Shown here: positions 54,021 through 62,604 of the stretch, piece by piece
Numbering within the stretch: the first letter of the stretch is position 1
Layout of the letters: every line of letters begins with the position of its first letter
Source: Dechloromonas sp.
GTDB lineage: Bacteria; Pseudomonadota; Gammaproteobacteria; Burkholderiales; Rhodocyclaceae
Direction: 5' to 3'
Length of the DNA: 64,000 nucleotides
Assembly: GCA_011391255.1 (NCBI GenBank)
Contig: JAABQV010000001.1
Location: forward strand, 186,001-250,000
Position numbers and translations under genes: made by a program
The notes under the pieces: model-generated
The model's database searches: none
Seen by the model: the letters and a program-made list of their open reading frames with translations, nothing else
What the model was told of the DNA's origin: nothing

Positions 54021-56474
54021 ATGAGCAAACCCCGTCTCGTCCTGATTGGTAACGGCATGGCCGGTGTCCGCACCGTCGAAGAGTTGTTGAAGATCAAGCC
54101 GGATCACTACGACATCACCATCTTTGGTGCCGAACCGCACCCCAACTACAACCGCATTCTGCTTTCGCCGGTGCTGGCCGGGGAAATGACGGTCAATGAA
54201 ATCGTCCTCAACGAACTTGAGTGGTATCGCGAAAACGGCATCACGCTGCATACCGGCAGGCAGGTTGCCAAGATTGATCGCGCCAATCGCAAGGTGATTG
54301 CCGATGACGGCAGCGAGACAGCTTACGACCGCCTGCTGATCGCCACCGGTTCGACACCTTTCATGTTGCCGATTCCCGGCAATGATTTGCCCGGCGTGAT
54401 CGGCTATCGCGACATCAAGGATACCGATGAGATGATCGAAGCCGCCCGCCTGCACAAGCACGCGGTGGTGATCGGCGGCGGGTTGCTCGGCCTCGAAGCC
54501 GCTAATGGCCTCAAACTGCGCGGCATGGACGTGACCGTGGTTCATCTAGGCCCGTGGCTGCTGGAGCGCCAGCTCGATGAAATCGCCGGCAGGATGCTGC
54601 AAAAGTCGCTCGAAGACAAAGGCCTCAAGTTCCTCCTGCAAAAGCAGACCGAGGCGCTGATTCAGGGCGAATCCGGACGGGTGGCGGCAATTCGTTTCAA
54701 GGATGGCATGCAGATACCCGCCGATCTGGTGGTGATGGCTGCCGGTATTCGCCCCAACTATGCACTCGCCGAATCGTCGGGCATCCATTGCAATCGCGGT
54801 ATTGTCGTCAATGACACGATGCAAACCTATGACCCGAAAATTTACGCGGTTGGTGAGTGTGTCACGCATCGGGGCACGGTCTACGGTCTGGTCGCGCCGC
54901 TTTTTGAACAGGCCAAGGTGGCGGCAAACCATCTCGCCGGCTACGGAACCGGCTGCTATACCGGCTCGGTGACATCGACCAAACTCAAAGTCACCGGCAT
55001 CGATCTCTTTTCGGCCGGCGACTACATGGGCGGCGAAGGCACCGAGGAAATCCTGCTCAACGACCCGTACGGCGGCGTCTATAAAAAGCTGGTGATCAGG
55101 GACAACAAACTGGTCGGCGGCGTTATGTTCGGCGATACCGCTGACGGCCCGTGGTATTTCCAGTTACTCAAGGATGGCCGCGATATTCACGATATTCGTG
55201 ATTCGCTGATCTTCGGCCAGTCGCTAGTTGGTGACGTTGGTCATGCCGGCAATAACAAAGCGGCTTCGATGGCCGACAGCGCAGAGGTCTGCGGCTGCAA
55301 CGGTGTTAACAAAGGCACCATCATCAAGGCGATTAAGGAAAAAGGCTTATTCACGCTCGATGAAGTGAAAAAGCATACTAAAGCCTCGTCGTCCTGCGGT
55401 TCCTGTTCTGGTCTCGTCGAGCAGATCCTCGCCTCGACCATCGGCGGTGCCTACACGCCCGCCGCTTCGGATAAAAAGCCGGTCTGCGCCTGTACCGATC
55501 ACTCGCATCAAGTGGTCCGTGAGGCGATTCGCGATCAGCATCTGGTTAACAAGGAAGCGGTTTTCAAGGCGCTCAACTGGAAAACGCCAAACGGCTGCGA
55601 AAAGTGCCGGCCAGCCGTCAATTACTACCTGATTTCAACCTGGCCGCATGAGGCCAAGGACGACCCGCAATCGCGTTTCGTCAATGAGCGTTCGCACGCC
55701 AATATCCAGAAAGACGGTACTTATTCGGTGGTACCACGCATGTGGGGTGGTTTGACGACGCCGAACGAGTTGCGGGCGATTGCCGATGCCGCCGAAAAAT
55801 ACAATGTGCCGACGGTCAAGGTCACCGGCGGTCAGCGTATCGACCTGCTCGGCATCAAGAAGGAAGACCTGCCGAAAATCTGGGCCGATCTCAACGCCGC
55901 CGGCATGGTCTCCGGGCACGCTTACGGCAAGTCGATCCGCACCGTCAAAACCTGCGTCGGCGCCGAGCATTGCCGTTTTGGCACCAAATTGGCGATGGAT
56001 ATGGGCGTCAAGCTGGAAAAAATGCTCTTCGACATGTACGCGCCGCACAAGGTCAAACTGGCCGTTTCTGGCTGCCCGCGCAATTGTGCCGAGGCGGGGA
56101 TCAAGGATGTCGGGATTATCGGCATTGAATCCGGCTACGAGCTTTACATTGCCGGCAATGGCGGGATCAAGACCGAGGTTGCACAGTTCTTGTGCAAGGT
56201 GACGTCGGACGAGGAGGTGATGGAATATTCCGGTGCCTTCCTGCAACTCTACCGGGTCGAGGGCTGGTATCTCGAACGCACCTGCCACTATCTTGAGCGC
56301 GTCGGTCTCGATTACGTCAAAGGCAAGATTGTTGAAGACGATGAAGGTCGCCGGGCGCTCTACGCCGCGCTGCTTGATTCGCTGAAGGATGCCAAAGACC
56401 CGTGGGCGACCTCGCGTGAGCCGCAAGCGATCAAGCAATTCATTCCCATTGTGCCGGTTGCGGTCAACGCCTGA
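54021..56474 (+). CDS. nirB: Assimilatory nitrite reductase (NAD(P)H), large subunit
   Basis: An 817-residue sirohaem enzyme reducing nitrite to ammonium. The order is an FAD domain (LIGNGMAGVRTVEELL, residue 6), an NAD(P)-binding domain (VIGGGLLGLEAANGL, about 150), two BFD [2Fe-2S] regions (CGCNG/CGSC at 423/458 and CACTD/CEKC at 489/525) and the ferredoxin-like sirohaem/[4Fe-4S] domain. Cluster ligands of the last are in TCVGAEHCRFG (about 646) and SGCPRNCAEA (about 683). The start MSKPRLVLIGNG follows TTGGAG. nirD follows, so the two form NirBD. Confidence 0.96.
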   Translation: MSKPRLVLIGNGMAGVRTVEELLKIKPDHYDITIFGAEPHPNYNRILLSPVLAGEMTVNEIVLNELEWYRENGITLHTGRQVAKIDRANRKVIADDGSETAYDRLLIATGSTPFMLPIPGNDLPGVIGYRDIKDTDEMIEAARLHKHAVVIGGGLLGLEAANGLKLRGMDVTVVHLGPWLLERQLDEIAGRMLQKSLEDKGLKFLLQKQTEALIQGESGRVAAIRFKDGMQIPADLVVMAAGIRPNYALAESSGIHCNRGIVVNDTMQTYDPKIYAVGECVTHRGTVYGLVAPLFEQAKVAANHLAGYGTGCYTGSVTSTKLKVTGIDLFSAGDYMGGEGTEEILLNDPYGGVYKKLVIRDNKLVGGVMFGDTADGPWYFQLLKDGRDIHDIRDSLIFGQSLVGDVGHAGNNKAASMADSAEVCGCNGVNKGTIIKAIKEKGLFTLDEVKKHTKASSSCGSCSGLVEQILASTIGGAYTPAASDKKPVCACTDHSHQVVREAIRDQHLVNKEAVFKALNWKTPNGCEKCRPAVNYYLISTWPHEAKDDPQSRFVNERSHANIQKDGTYSVVPRMWGGLTTPNELRAIADAAEKYNVPTVKVTGGQRIDLLGIKKEDLPKIWADLNAAGMVSGHAYGKSIRTVKTCVGAEHCRFGTKLAMDMGVKLEKMLFDMYAPHKVKLAVSGCPRNCAEAGIKDVGIIGIESGYELYIAGNGGIKTEVAQFLCKVTSDEEVMEYSGAFLQLYRVEGWYLERTCHYLERVGLDYVKGKIVEDDEGRRALYAALLDSLKDAKDPWATSREPQAIKQFIPIVPVAVNA

Positions 56475-56501
56475 AACTGGTCAAAAATTGAGGATCAAAA
56501 A

Positions 56502-56813
56502 ATGAGCAACTGGACTTTGATTTGCCCGCTGGAAGACATCCCGCAACTCGGCTCGCGCATCGTCAAGCCAGCGAGTGGCGGCGACATCGCCATCTTCCGT
56601 ACCTCCGATGATCAGGTCTTTGCCCTGCATGACAAATGCCCGCACAAGGGCGGGCCACTGTCGCAGGGGATTGTTCACGGCCAGCGCGTTACCTGTCCTC
56701 TGCACGGTTGGAATATCGGGCTGGAAGATGGTCAGGCGGTGGCGCCGGATGTTGGCTCCTGCAGTAAATTTGAGGTGAAGGTTGAGGGCGGCGAGGTCTT
56801 TCTCGCTGCCTGA
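56502..56813 (+). CDS. nirD: Nitrite reductase (NAD(P)H), small subunit
   Basis: A 103-residue Rieske-fold partner of NirB. Unlike many NirD proteins it keeps a complete [2Fe-2S] motif: CPHKGGPLS and CPLHGWNIGL carry both Cys and both His ligands. The start has GAGGATC upstream, and the gene follows nirB by 27 bases. Confidence 0.94.
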   Translation: MSNWTLICPLEDIPQLGSRIVKPASGGDIAIFRTSDDQVFALHDKCPHKGGPLSQGIVHGQRVTCPLHGWNIGLEDGQAVAPDVGSCSKFEVKVEGGEVFLAA

Positions 56814-56882
56814 TACCTGTTTCGATGGTCAGATCATTCTCGGAGCTTGATAATCACGGCTGATAATCTCGAAAGCCACGTC

Positions 56883-57263
56883 ATGACAACCGCCCTGATT
56901 CTCTTCGCACACGGTGCCCGCGACCCGGAATGGGCGAATCCGCTGCGCCGGGTCGAAGCCGCAATCCGTCAGCGGATCACGACGACACCGGTCGAGCTGG
57001 CTTTTCTTGAATTTCTTTCCCCCTCACTGGCCGACAGCGTGGCCAACATGGTTGCACAGGGAGCCGACAAAATTGTCGTATTGCCGATGTTCATCGCTGC
57101 AGGTGGGCATTTGAAACGCGAACTGCCGGAAATGATCGAACGCTTGCGGTCAACCTATCCGGGCATCGATTTTTTGCAGTACGGCGCCATTGGCGAGCAC
57201 GAGATGGTGGTTCAGGCGATAGCTGCTGCATCGCTGGAGGTGGCAGGCCTGCCTTTTGCTTGA
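56883..57263 (+). CDS. CbiX/SirB-like sirohydrochlorin chelatase
   Basis: A 126-residue small chelatase-family protein with FAHGARDPEW (metal-ligand His) and PMFIAAGGHLKRELPEM (second His). Small CbiX proteins insert cobalt or iron into sirohydrochlorin. Next to the sirohaem enzyme NirB, ferrochelation for sirohaem is the natural inference. The start MTTALILF is chosen over an in-frame ATT at 56847. Confidence 0.88.
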   Translation: MTTALILFAHGARDPEWANPLRRVEAAIRQRITTTPVELAFLEFLSPSLADSVANMVAQGADKIVVLPMFIAAGGHLKRELPEMIERLRSTYPGIDFLQYGAIGEHEMVVQAIAAASLEVAGLPFA

Positions 57264-57271
57264 TGTAATGC

Positions 57272-57847
57272 ATGCTGAGTGTTCTGGTTATTGATGAATC
57301 GCGTTCGCGGGCGGGAGAAATCTGCGCCGGGCTGGCGATCGCCGGTTATCAGGTGGCAGCGATTCTGGCCGATTCCGAGAACCTGACGGCTGAGGTTGAA
57401 AAGCTTAAGCCGGACGTCATCCTGATCGATACCGATTCCCCGAGCCGCGACACGCTGGAAAACCTCGCGGCAATGAACAAGAACATGCCGCGTCCGGTCG
57501 TGATATTTACTCATGAAGACGGCAAGGAAGCGATCCGCGATGCCCTCAAGGCAGGCGTTTCGGCTTATATCGTCGATGGCCTGGATGCCAGGCGGATCAA
57601 GCCGATTCTGCAAGTGGCGCAAGCCCGCTTTGACGATACCCAGGCCTTGCGCCGTGAGCTTGATGAGGTCTCCAAAAAACTCAGTGACCGCAAATTAGTG
57701 GATAAGGCCAAGGGTGTCCTGATGAAAGCCCGTGGCCTCGATGAAGATGCGGCCTACCACGCGATGCGCAAGCTGGCGATGGAGCGCGGTCAGAGCATAG
57801 CCAAAGTGGCCCGCGATGTGATCGACATGGCGCGCGTGTTGCTTTAA
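57272..57847 (+). CDS. nasT: NasT-type ANTAR antiterminator
   Basis: A 191-residue response-regulator-like RNA-binding protein. The receiver-like domain (about 1-120) has VLVIDESRSRAGEI and VILIDTDSPSRD, and lacks some conserved phosphorylation-pocket residues. A coiled-coil and ANTAR domain follow: LVDKAKGVLMKARGLDEDAAYHAMRKLAM. It should bind the hexaloops in the nirB leader and prevent termination. The usual partner NasS, a cytosolic nitrate sensor, is not adjacent. Confidence 0.92.
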   Translation: MLSVLVIDESRSRAGEICAGLAIAGYQVAAILADSENLTAEVEKLKPDVILIDTDSPSRDTLENLAAMNKNMPRPVVIFTHEDGKEAIRDALKAGVSAYIVDGLDARRIKPILQVAQARFDDTQALRRELDEVSKKLSDRKLVDKAKGVLMKARGLDEDAAYHAMRKLAMERGQSIAKVARDVIDMARVLL

Positions 57848-58005
57848 CGCGGTTCCAGACCACTGTTTTTCTCCCTGTTTTTGTGCTGATCAACGCCGTG
57901 TTGCACTGCAACAGTGCGCTGCCTGCTCTGCCGGTTCTGGCGCATTTCAATGTTGTTGCTGCTAACCCGTTGTTGTAAATGGCGATTATCTATTTTTGAC
58001 AGAGC

Positions 58006-58021
58006 TGGCACGGCCATTGCG
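58006..58021 (+). promoter_or_regulatory. Sigma-54 promoter of nrtABD
   Basis: TGGCAC-GGCCA-TTGCG is a near-consensus -24/-12 element with exact spacing. Transcription would start near 58032, giving a leader of about 135 bases with a hairpin and a terminator. Confidence 0.88.
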
Positions 58022-58061
58022 AATAGTTGGGCGTAACGCACGGTCAATGGCGGCCGGGCAT

Positions 58062-58141
58062 GAACCAAAGAGGTTCTAAGGACAAGGGCGTCCATCCGAG
58101 CTGCCATGAGCAGATCGGGTGTGACGCCCATTTTGTTTTTC
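58062..58141 (+). terminator. Leader attenuator before nrtA
   Basis: A first stem, GAACC-AAAGA-GGTTC (58062-58076), has A at loop position 1 and G at 4, like an ANTAR target but with a five-base loop. It is followed by a long terminator hairpin. GGGCGTC (58086-58092) pairs with GACGCCC (58123-58129), continued by CATCCGA/TCGGGTG and CTGC/GCAG, and ends in ATTTTGTTTTTC. This terminator lies between promoter and gene, so nrtABD expression needs antitermination. Confidence 0.82.
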
Positions 58142-58167
58142 GATTCCGCGAGCTTAAGGAGCAGGCA

Positions 58168-59433
58168 ATGGAAGATAACAAACTGGAAATGAGCAGCACA
58201 CCGTCCGTATCACGTCGTGATTTTGTCTCAGCCGCATTAGGAGCATCGTTGATGTCCATGGTTCCTCCCGGCGTACGCAGCGGTGCCTGGGCCGCTGGTT
58301 CCGACGCCCCCGAGAAAAAAGAAGTCCGTATCGGCTTCATCCCGCTCACCGACTGTGCCTCAGTCGTGATGGCTTCGGTCATGAAGTTTGACGAGAAGTA
58401 CGGCATCAAGATCATCCCGACCAAGGAGGCCTCCTGGGCTGCCGTGCGCGACAAGATGGTCAATGGCGAAATTGATCTTGCGCACGTCCTGTACGGTCTG
58501 GTCTATGGCGTGCAAATGGGTATCGGTGGCCCGAAGAAAGATATGGCCAATCTGATGACGCTGAACCACAACGGTCAGGCCATCACGCTGTCGAACCAGA
58601 TGAAGGACAAGGGCGCCGTTGATGGCCCCGGTCTTGCCAAGTTACTGGCCAAAAAAGAGCGCGAATACACCTTCGCCCAGACCTTCCCGACCGGCACCCA
58701 CGCGATGTGGTTGTATTACTGGCTGGCAGCGCAGGGCATCGACCCGTTCAAGGATGTCAAGACGATTACCGTGCCGCCACCGCAAATGGTCGCCAACATG
58801 CGTGTTGGCAATATGGACGGCTACTGTGTCGGTGAGCCGTGGAACAACCGCGCGATCATGGATGGCATCGGCTTTACGGCAACGACGACGCAGGATATCT
58901 GGACTGATCATCCAGAAAAAATCCTTGGCACCACCGCCGATTGGGTCAAGCAGAACCCGAACACGGCGCGTGCCGTTGTCGCGGCGATCCTCGACGCCAG
59001 CAAGTGGATTGATGCATCGATTGCCAACAAACAGAAGACTGCCGAAACAATTGCCCAGAAGGCTTACGTCAATACCGACCGCGAGGTGATTGTCGCCCGC
59101 ATGCTTGGCCGTTATCAGAATGGCCTCGGCAAGAGTTGGGACGACAAGAACTTTATGAAATTCTTCAATGACGGGGCGGTCAATTACCCGTATCTCAGCG
59201 ATGGCATGTGGTTTATGACCCAGCACAAGCGTTGGGGCTTGCTCAAGAGCCATCCGGATTATCTGGCCGTCGCCAAACAGGTCAATCGAATCGACATCTA
59301 CAAGCAGGGTGCAACGGCGGCCGGCGTGGCCTTGCCGAAGAGCGACATGCGCAGCCACAAATTGAGTGATGGCATCGTTTGGGATGGTAAAGACCCCGCC
59401 AAATACGCTGATGGTTTCAAGATCAAAGCCTAA
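58168..59433 (+). CDS. nrtA: Nitrate ABC transporter substrate-binding protein (NrtA/CmpA family)
   Basis: A 421-residue binding protein with a twin-arginine signal (SRRDFVSAALGASLMSM, cleavage after GAWA). The mature NrtA/CmpA fold has VRIGFIPLTDCASVVMA and GYCVGEPWNNRAIMDG. It depends on TatABC encoded in this window. AAGGAG precedes the ATG. It belongs to the same family as the cytosolic sensor NasS, but the export signal argues for a transport role. Confidence 0.93.
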   Translation: MEDNKLEMSSTPSVSRRDFVSAALGASLMSMVPPGVRSGAWAAGSDAPEKKEVRIGFIPLTDCASVVMASVMKFDEKYGIKIIPTKEASWAAVRDKMVNGEIDLAHVLYGLVYGVQMGIGGPKKDMANLMTLNHNGQAITLSNQMKDKGAVDGPGLAKLLAKKEREYTFAQTFPTGTHAMWLYYWLAAQGIDPFKDVKTITVPPPQMVANMRVGNMDGYCVGEPWNNRAIMDGIGFTATTTQDIWTDHPEKILGTTADWVKQNPNTARAVVAAILDASKWIDASIANKQKTAETIAQKAYVNTDREVIVARMLGRYQNGLGKSWDDKNFMKFFNDGAVNYPYLSDGMWFMTQHKRWGLLKSHPDYLAVAKQVNRIDIYKQGATAAGVALPKSDMRSHKLSDGIVWDGKDPAKYADGFKIKA

Positions 59434-59441
59434 CTGACCGT

Positions 59442-59508
59442 CGTCATTCCCGGCTTGACCGGGAATCCAGAGTTTGAAGTCTGGATTCACGCTTTCTCGG
59501 GAGTGATG
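59442..59508. repeat. REP-like palindrome between nrtA and nrtB
   Basis: CGTCATTCCCG and CGGGAGTGATG form imperfect inverted ends. Inside are CCCGG-CTTGA-CCGGG and AATCCAGA-GTTTGAAG-TCTGGATT. It may lower downstream expression or stabilise the nrtA mRNA, as known for REP elements within operons. Confidence 0.8.
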
Positions 59509-59533
59509 GTTCAACGCGATTCAGGAGAGAACC

Positions 59534-60499
59534 ATGAGCGCAGCAATTTTGAATGTTGATTTTGGCCTCGAAAAGCCGGTTGACCGCGCCCCGAAGGAAG
59601 TCCTCTTGGGGGCTATCAGTGGCAGCCCAGCGATGGTGTTGCCGGTCGCCGAACCGGCCAAGGAAGAAAAAATGGAAAAAGTAGCAAGTTTGCCGGCGGT
59701 GGATCTATCGACACCGTTCTCCGAGAAGCTGGCCAGTGTTGGTCGTGCAGTCCTGCCGCCAGTGTTGGGCATGGTGATCCTGATTGGTATCTGGTACATC
59801 GCAACGATGAAGGGCGGCAGCATCCCCGGGCCGCTGCAAACCTGGGATGCGGCGGCTGTTCTGTTTGCCGATCCCTTTTACCGTAACGGCCCGAACGATC
59901 AGGGCATTGGCTGGAATATCCTGTCATCTCTGCAACGCGTTGCCATCGGCTTTGGCTTCGCGGCGCTGGTTGGGATTCCGCTCGGCTTCATCCTCGGTCG
60001 CTCGGCATTTCTGGCGGCAATGATCAATCCGATCATCAGTTTGCTGCGCCCGGTGTCGCCACTCGCCTGGTTGCCGATTGGTCTGCTCGTCTTCCAGCGC
60101 GCCGACCCGGCGGCAACCTACACGATTTTCATCTGTTCGATCTGGCCGATGATCATGAACACCGCCCAGGGCGTTCAGCGTGTACCGCAGGATTATCTCA
60201 ACGTGGCGCGGGTGCTGGCGCTGTCGGAGTGGAAGGTCGTCACCAAAATCCTCTTTCCGGCCGTGCTGCCTTACATCCTGACTGGTATTCGCCTCTCGAT
60301 CGGTACCGCCTGGCTGGTTATCGTTGCTGCTGAAATGCTCACCGGCGGCGTTGGCATCGGCTTCTGGGTCTGGGATGAGTGGAATAACCTCAAGGTTGAA
60401 CACATCATCATCGCCATCTTCGTGATCGGTATTGTCGGCCTGCTGCTCGAACAGGCGTTGATCCTGCTCGCCAAAAAGCTGACCAAAGAATCATCCTGA
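59534..60499 (+). CDS. nrtB: Nitrate ABC transporter permease
   Basis: A 321-residue BPD-type permease with six or so hydrophobic segments and the EAA-like loop NVARVLALSEWKVVTKILFPAVLPYILTG split across the cytoplasmic side. The start at 59534 has CAGGAGAGA. The first 46 residues are not typical permease sequence and contain a 26-bp dispersed repeat in frame. An internal ATG at 59672 with AAGGAAG upstream would give a 275-residue protein nearer the family's usual length, so the true start is uncertain. Confidence 0.9.
   Translation: MSAAILNVDFGLEKPVDRAPKEVLLGAISGSPAMVLPVAEPAKEEKMEKVASLPAVDLSTPFSEKLASVGRAVLPPVLGMVILIGIWYIATMKGGSIPGPLQTWDAAAVLFADPFYRNGPNDQGIGWNILSSLQRVAIGFGFAALVGIPLGFILGRSAFLAAMINPIISLLRPVSPLAWLPIGLLVFQRADPAATYTIFICSIWPMIMNTAQGVQRVPQDYLNVARVLALSEWKVVTKILFPAVLPYILTGIRLSIGTAWLVIVAAEMLTGGVGIGFWVWDEWNNLKVEHIIIAIFVIGIVGLLLEQALILLAKKLTKESS
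59587..59612 (+). repeat. 26-bp dispersed repeat, copy 2, inside nrtB
   Basis: Identical to 39455-39480. It is translated as part of RAPKEVLLG in the atypical N-terminal region of nrtB, which suggests a repeat fused in frame to the gene. Confidence 0.85.
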
Positions 60500-60514
60500 A
60501 CGGAGCCAAAGATC

Positions 60515-61315
60515 ATGGAAAAATTCGTACAAGTTGAACGTGTCGGCCAGACATTTGATACCAAGAAGGGCAAGTTCGTCGCCCTGCGCGATATTGATCT
60601 GACCATCAAGCAGGGTGAGTTCATCGCCCTGATCGGTCACTCCGGTTGTGGCAAATCAACCCTGCTCAACCTGATTGCCGGACTCACCCTGCCAAGCTCA
60701 GGCGTGCTTCTGCTGGAAGACCGCGAGATTGCCGGCCCCGGCCCGGAACGTGCCGTGGTTTTCCAGAACCACAGCTTGCTGCCCTGGCTGACCTGCTTCG
60801 AAAATGTCTATCTGGCGGTCGAGCGCGTTTTTGGCACTAAGGAAGGCAAGGCCAAATTGAAGGAGCGTACGGCGGCAGCAATCAATCTGGTCGGTCTCGA
60901 CCACGCCAGCGCCAAATATCCGAACGAAATTTCGGGCGGCATGAAGCAGCGTGTCGGCATTGCCCGTGCGTTGTCGATGCAGCCCAAGGTGCTGCTGATG
61001 GACGAACCCTTCGGCGCCCTTGACGCACTGACCCGCGCCCGCTTGCAGGACGAGTTGATGAAAATCTGCGAAGTGAGCAAGGCAACGACGGTCATGGTCA
61101 CGCACGATGTCGACGAGGCGGTGCTGCTCTCCGACCGCATCGTGATGATGACCAACGGCCCGGCGGCGACGATAGGCGAAATCCTTGAAGTGAAGTTGCC
61201 GCGCCCGCGTGACCGTTTGGTGCTGGCGCACGATCCGTCCTACATTAATTACCGTGCTGCAGTGCTTGAGTTCCTCTACCAGAAACAGGCGCACGTCGAA
61301 AAAATCGCGGCCTGA
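60515..61315 (+). CDS. nrtD: Nitrate ABC transporter ATP-binding protein
   Basis: A 266-residue ATPase without the extra substrate-binding domain of NrtC. Walker A is GHSGCGKSTLLNLI, the Q-loop is VFQNHSLLPWLT, the signature is SGGMKQRVGIARAL, Walker B is VLLMDEPFGALD and the switch His is in MVTHDVDEA. It drives nitrate/nitrite uptake with NrtA and NrtB. A terminator follows. Confidence 0.94.
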   Translation: MEKFVQVERVGQTFDTKKGKFVALRDIDLTIKQGEFIALIGHSGCGKSTLLNLIAGLTLPSSGVLLLEDREIAGPGPERAVVFQNHSLLPWLTCFENVYLAVERVFGTKEGKAKLKERTAAAINLVGLDHASAKYPNEISGGMKQRVGIARALSMQPKVLLMDEPFGALDALTRARLQDELMKICEVSKATTVMVTHDVDEAVLLSDRIVMMTNGPAATIGEILEVKLPRPRDRLVLAHDPSYINYRAAVLEFLYQKQAHVEKIAA

Positions 61316-61363
61316 ACCAATTGTCTCCACGGTCGCTTGTGCTCTCTCCTCCAGCGACTTTTT

Positions 61364-61396
61364 TGGCCCGCCGGGATCCCCGCGGGCCATTTTTTT
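61364..61396 (+). terminator. Terminator after nrtABD
   Basis: TGGCCCGC pairs with GCGGGCCA and is followed by seven T residues. Its T-tract overlaps the last codons of the convergent small gene on the other strand. Confidence 0.88.
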
Positions 61397-61670
61397 ACCC
61401 ATTCATCAGAGTCGGAATCGGGTGTGTCCGTTGCAGGTGCTGATAAGTCTCGGATAAGTCCTTGACGTGCTGCAATTCCCCGCAGTCGAGAGCGTGCTGC
61501 ATGTTTTCAATAATCATGGCGTGCACGCAGCAAACACCTTGCGGTGTTGCCAGCAGTTCCTGACCCAACTCGGCGGCGATGATCATGGGGACGTGCTCGT
61601 GTTCAGCAATGGCTTCAATTTCGCCCCGTTCAAGGTCGCAATAGTCGACGATATCTTGTATGGAGAGCAT
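61395..61670 (-). CDS. Conserved small protein of unknown function
   Basis: A 91-residue soluble, acidic, largely helical protein beginning MLSIQDIVDYCDLERGEI, with a Cys pair in QGVCCVHAMIIENM. A good AAGGAGAAAG precedes the start. I do not recognise a named family. Histidines and cysteines are frequent (EHEHVP, CCVH), so metal binding is possible but unsupported. It is convergent with nrtD and overlaps its terminator. Confidence 0.7.
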   Translation of the reverse strand: MLSIQDIVDYCDLERGEIEAIAEHEHVPMIIAAELGQELLATPQGVCCVHAMIIENMQHALDCGELQHVKDLSETYQHLQRTHPIPTLMNG

Positions 61671-61736
61671 GGCTTTCTCCTTCGTGAAACGGGTGGCTGA
61701 TACTTCGTTCTAGGTCATGAGAAGCGTATTGCAAGC

Positions 61737-62513
61737 CTAGATTTGTAAGCGCCCCGCTGGGAGCGACAATCCGAGTTGCAGGCGCGAAATGGTTGGCAGT
61801 AAATCGAGTTTGCTTTCGTTCTTCAGCATCGTTGCGCGCTCGCGCATTGTCTCCAGGTTGGTGTCGACCGGCTTGCCGGCGCAGGCAAAGGCAATCGTGT
61901 TACCGCTGTCGCAGGACGGAAAAATCACGTAACGCCCGTCAAAGGCCAGACGCAGTCTTTCGACCGTGGCCTTGTAGCCACGTTCATGCCCGAGCAGATT
62001 GACTGCCAGCAGGCCGTTATCCGACAAACGGGCGCGGCATGCCTGATAAAACGGCAAGGTGTCCAGTGCGCCGCAACGCGCGTCGGCATCGAAGCCATCA
62101 AGGAGAATGGCGTCAAAACGGGAGTCGCCGCGCAGCATGAAGTCGGCACCATCTTCGATCACCACATTCAGACGCTGCGGATCGTCAGGCAGCTTGAAAA
62201 AATGGCGGGCGAGGTATTCAACCTGCGGGTTGATCTCAACGACGGTGGTCCGGCAATCAGGCAGGTTACGGTAAATGAATTTGGCCAGCGATCCGGCGCC
62301 CAGCCCGATCAGCAGCGCATTGCGCGGCCATCGCTTGGTTTCGCGCATTAGCAGCCAGGCCATCATCTCGCGGGTGTAGGAGAGTTCCAGCGACCACGGG
62401 CGGGCGATGCGCATGGCACCCTGAACCCAGTCCGAGCCAAAGTGCAGGTAGCGGACCCCGGCTTCTTCGCTAATGCTGATAGCGTGTGTTGGCGCAGATT
62501 TGGTTGTCTTCAT
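61737..62513 (-). CDS. Spermidine synthase-like methyltransferase-fold protein
   Basis: A 258-residue SpeE-like protein with the nucleotide-binding LLIGLGAGSLAKFIYR, VVEINPQVEYLARHFF and the DAILLDGFDADARC segment corresponding to the catalytic region. The polyamine-contact residues of true spermidine synthases are not clearly kept, so it may use another substrate. It is divergent from the lipoprotein gene. Confidence 0.82.
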   Translation of the reverse strand: MKTTKSAPTHAISISEEAGVRYLHFGSDWVQGAMRIARPWSLELSYTREMMAWLLMRETKRWPRNALLIGLGAGSLAKFIYRNLPDCRTTVVEINPQVEYLARHFFKLPDDPQRLNVVIEDGADFMLRGDSRFDAILLDGFDADARCGALDTLPFYQACRARLSDNGLLAVNLLGHERGYKATVERLRLAFDGRYVIFPSCDSGNTIAFACAGKPVDTNLETMRERATMLKNESKLDLLPTISRLQLGLSLPAGRLQI

Positions 62514-62604
62514 GCACCGATTTTACTGCGATCCGAGGCGCACGTTTGAAGCCCTAGCGGGCGCAAGGTAAGATAGCGCCCATCCTACTTCTCAGGCGAA
62601 CATC

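Noticed and set aside
55635-56438. 267-codon open frame on the - strand
   Set aside because: It is antisense to the sirohaem domain of nirB, whose catalytic Cys motifs are intact.
58642-59514. 290-codon open frame on the - strand
   Set aside because: It is antisense to nrtA and runs into the REP-like element; no ribosome-binding site or domain.
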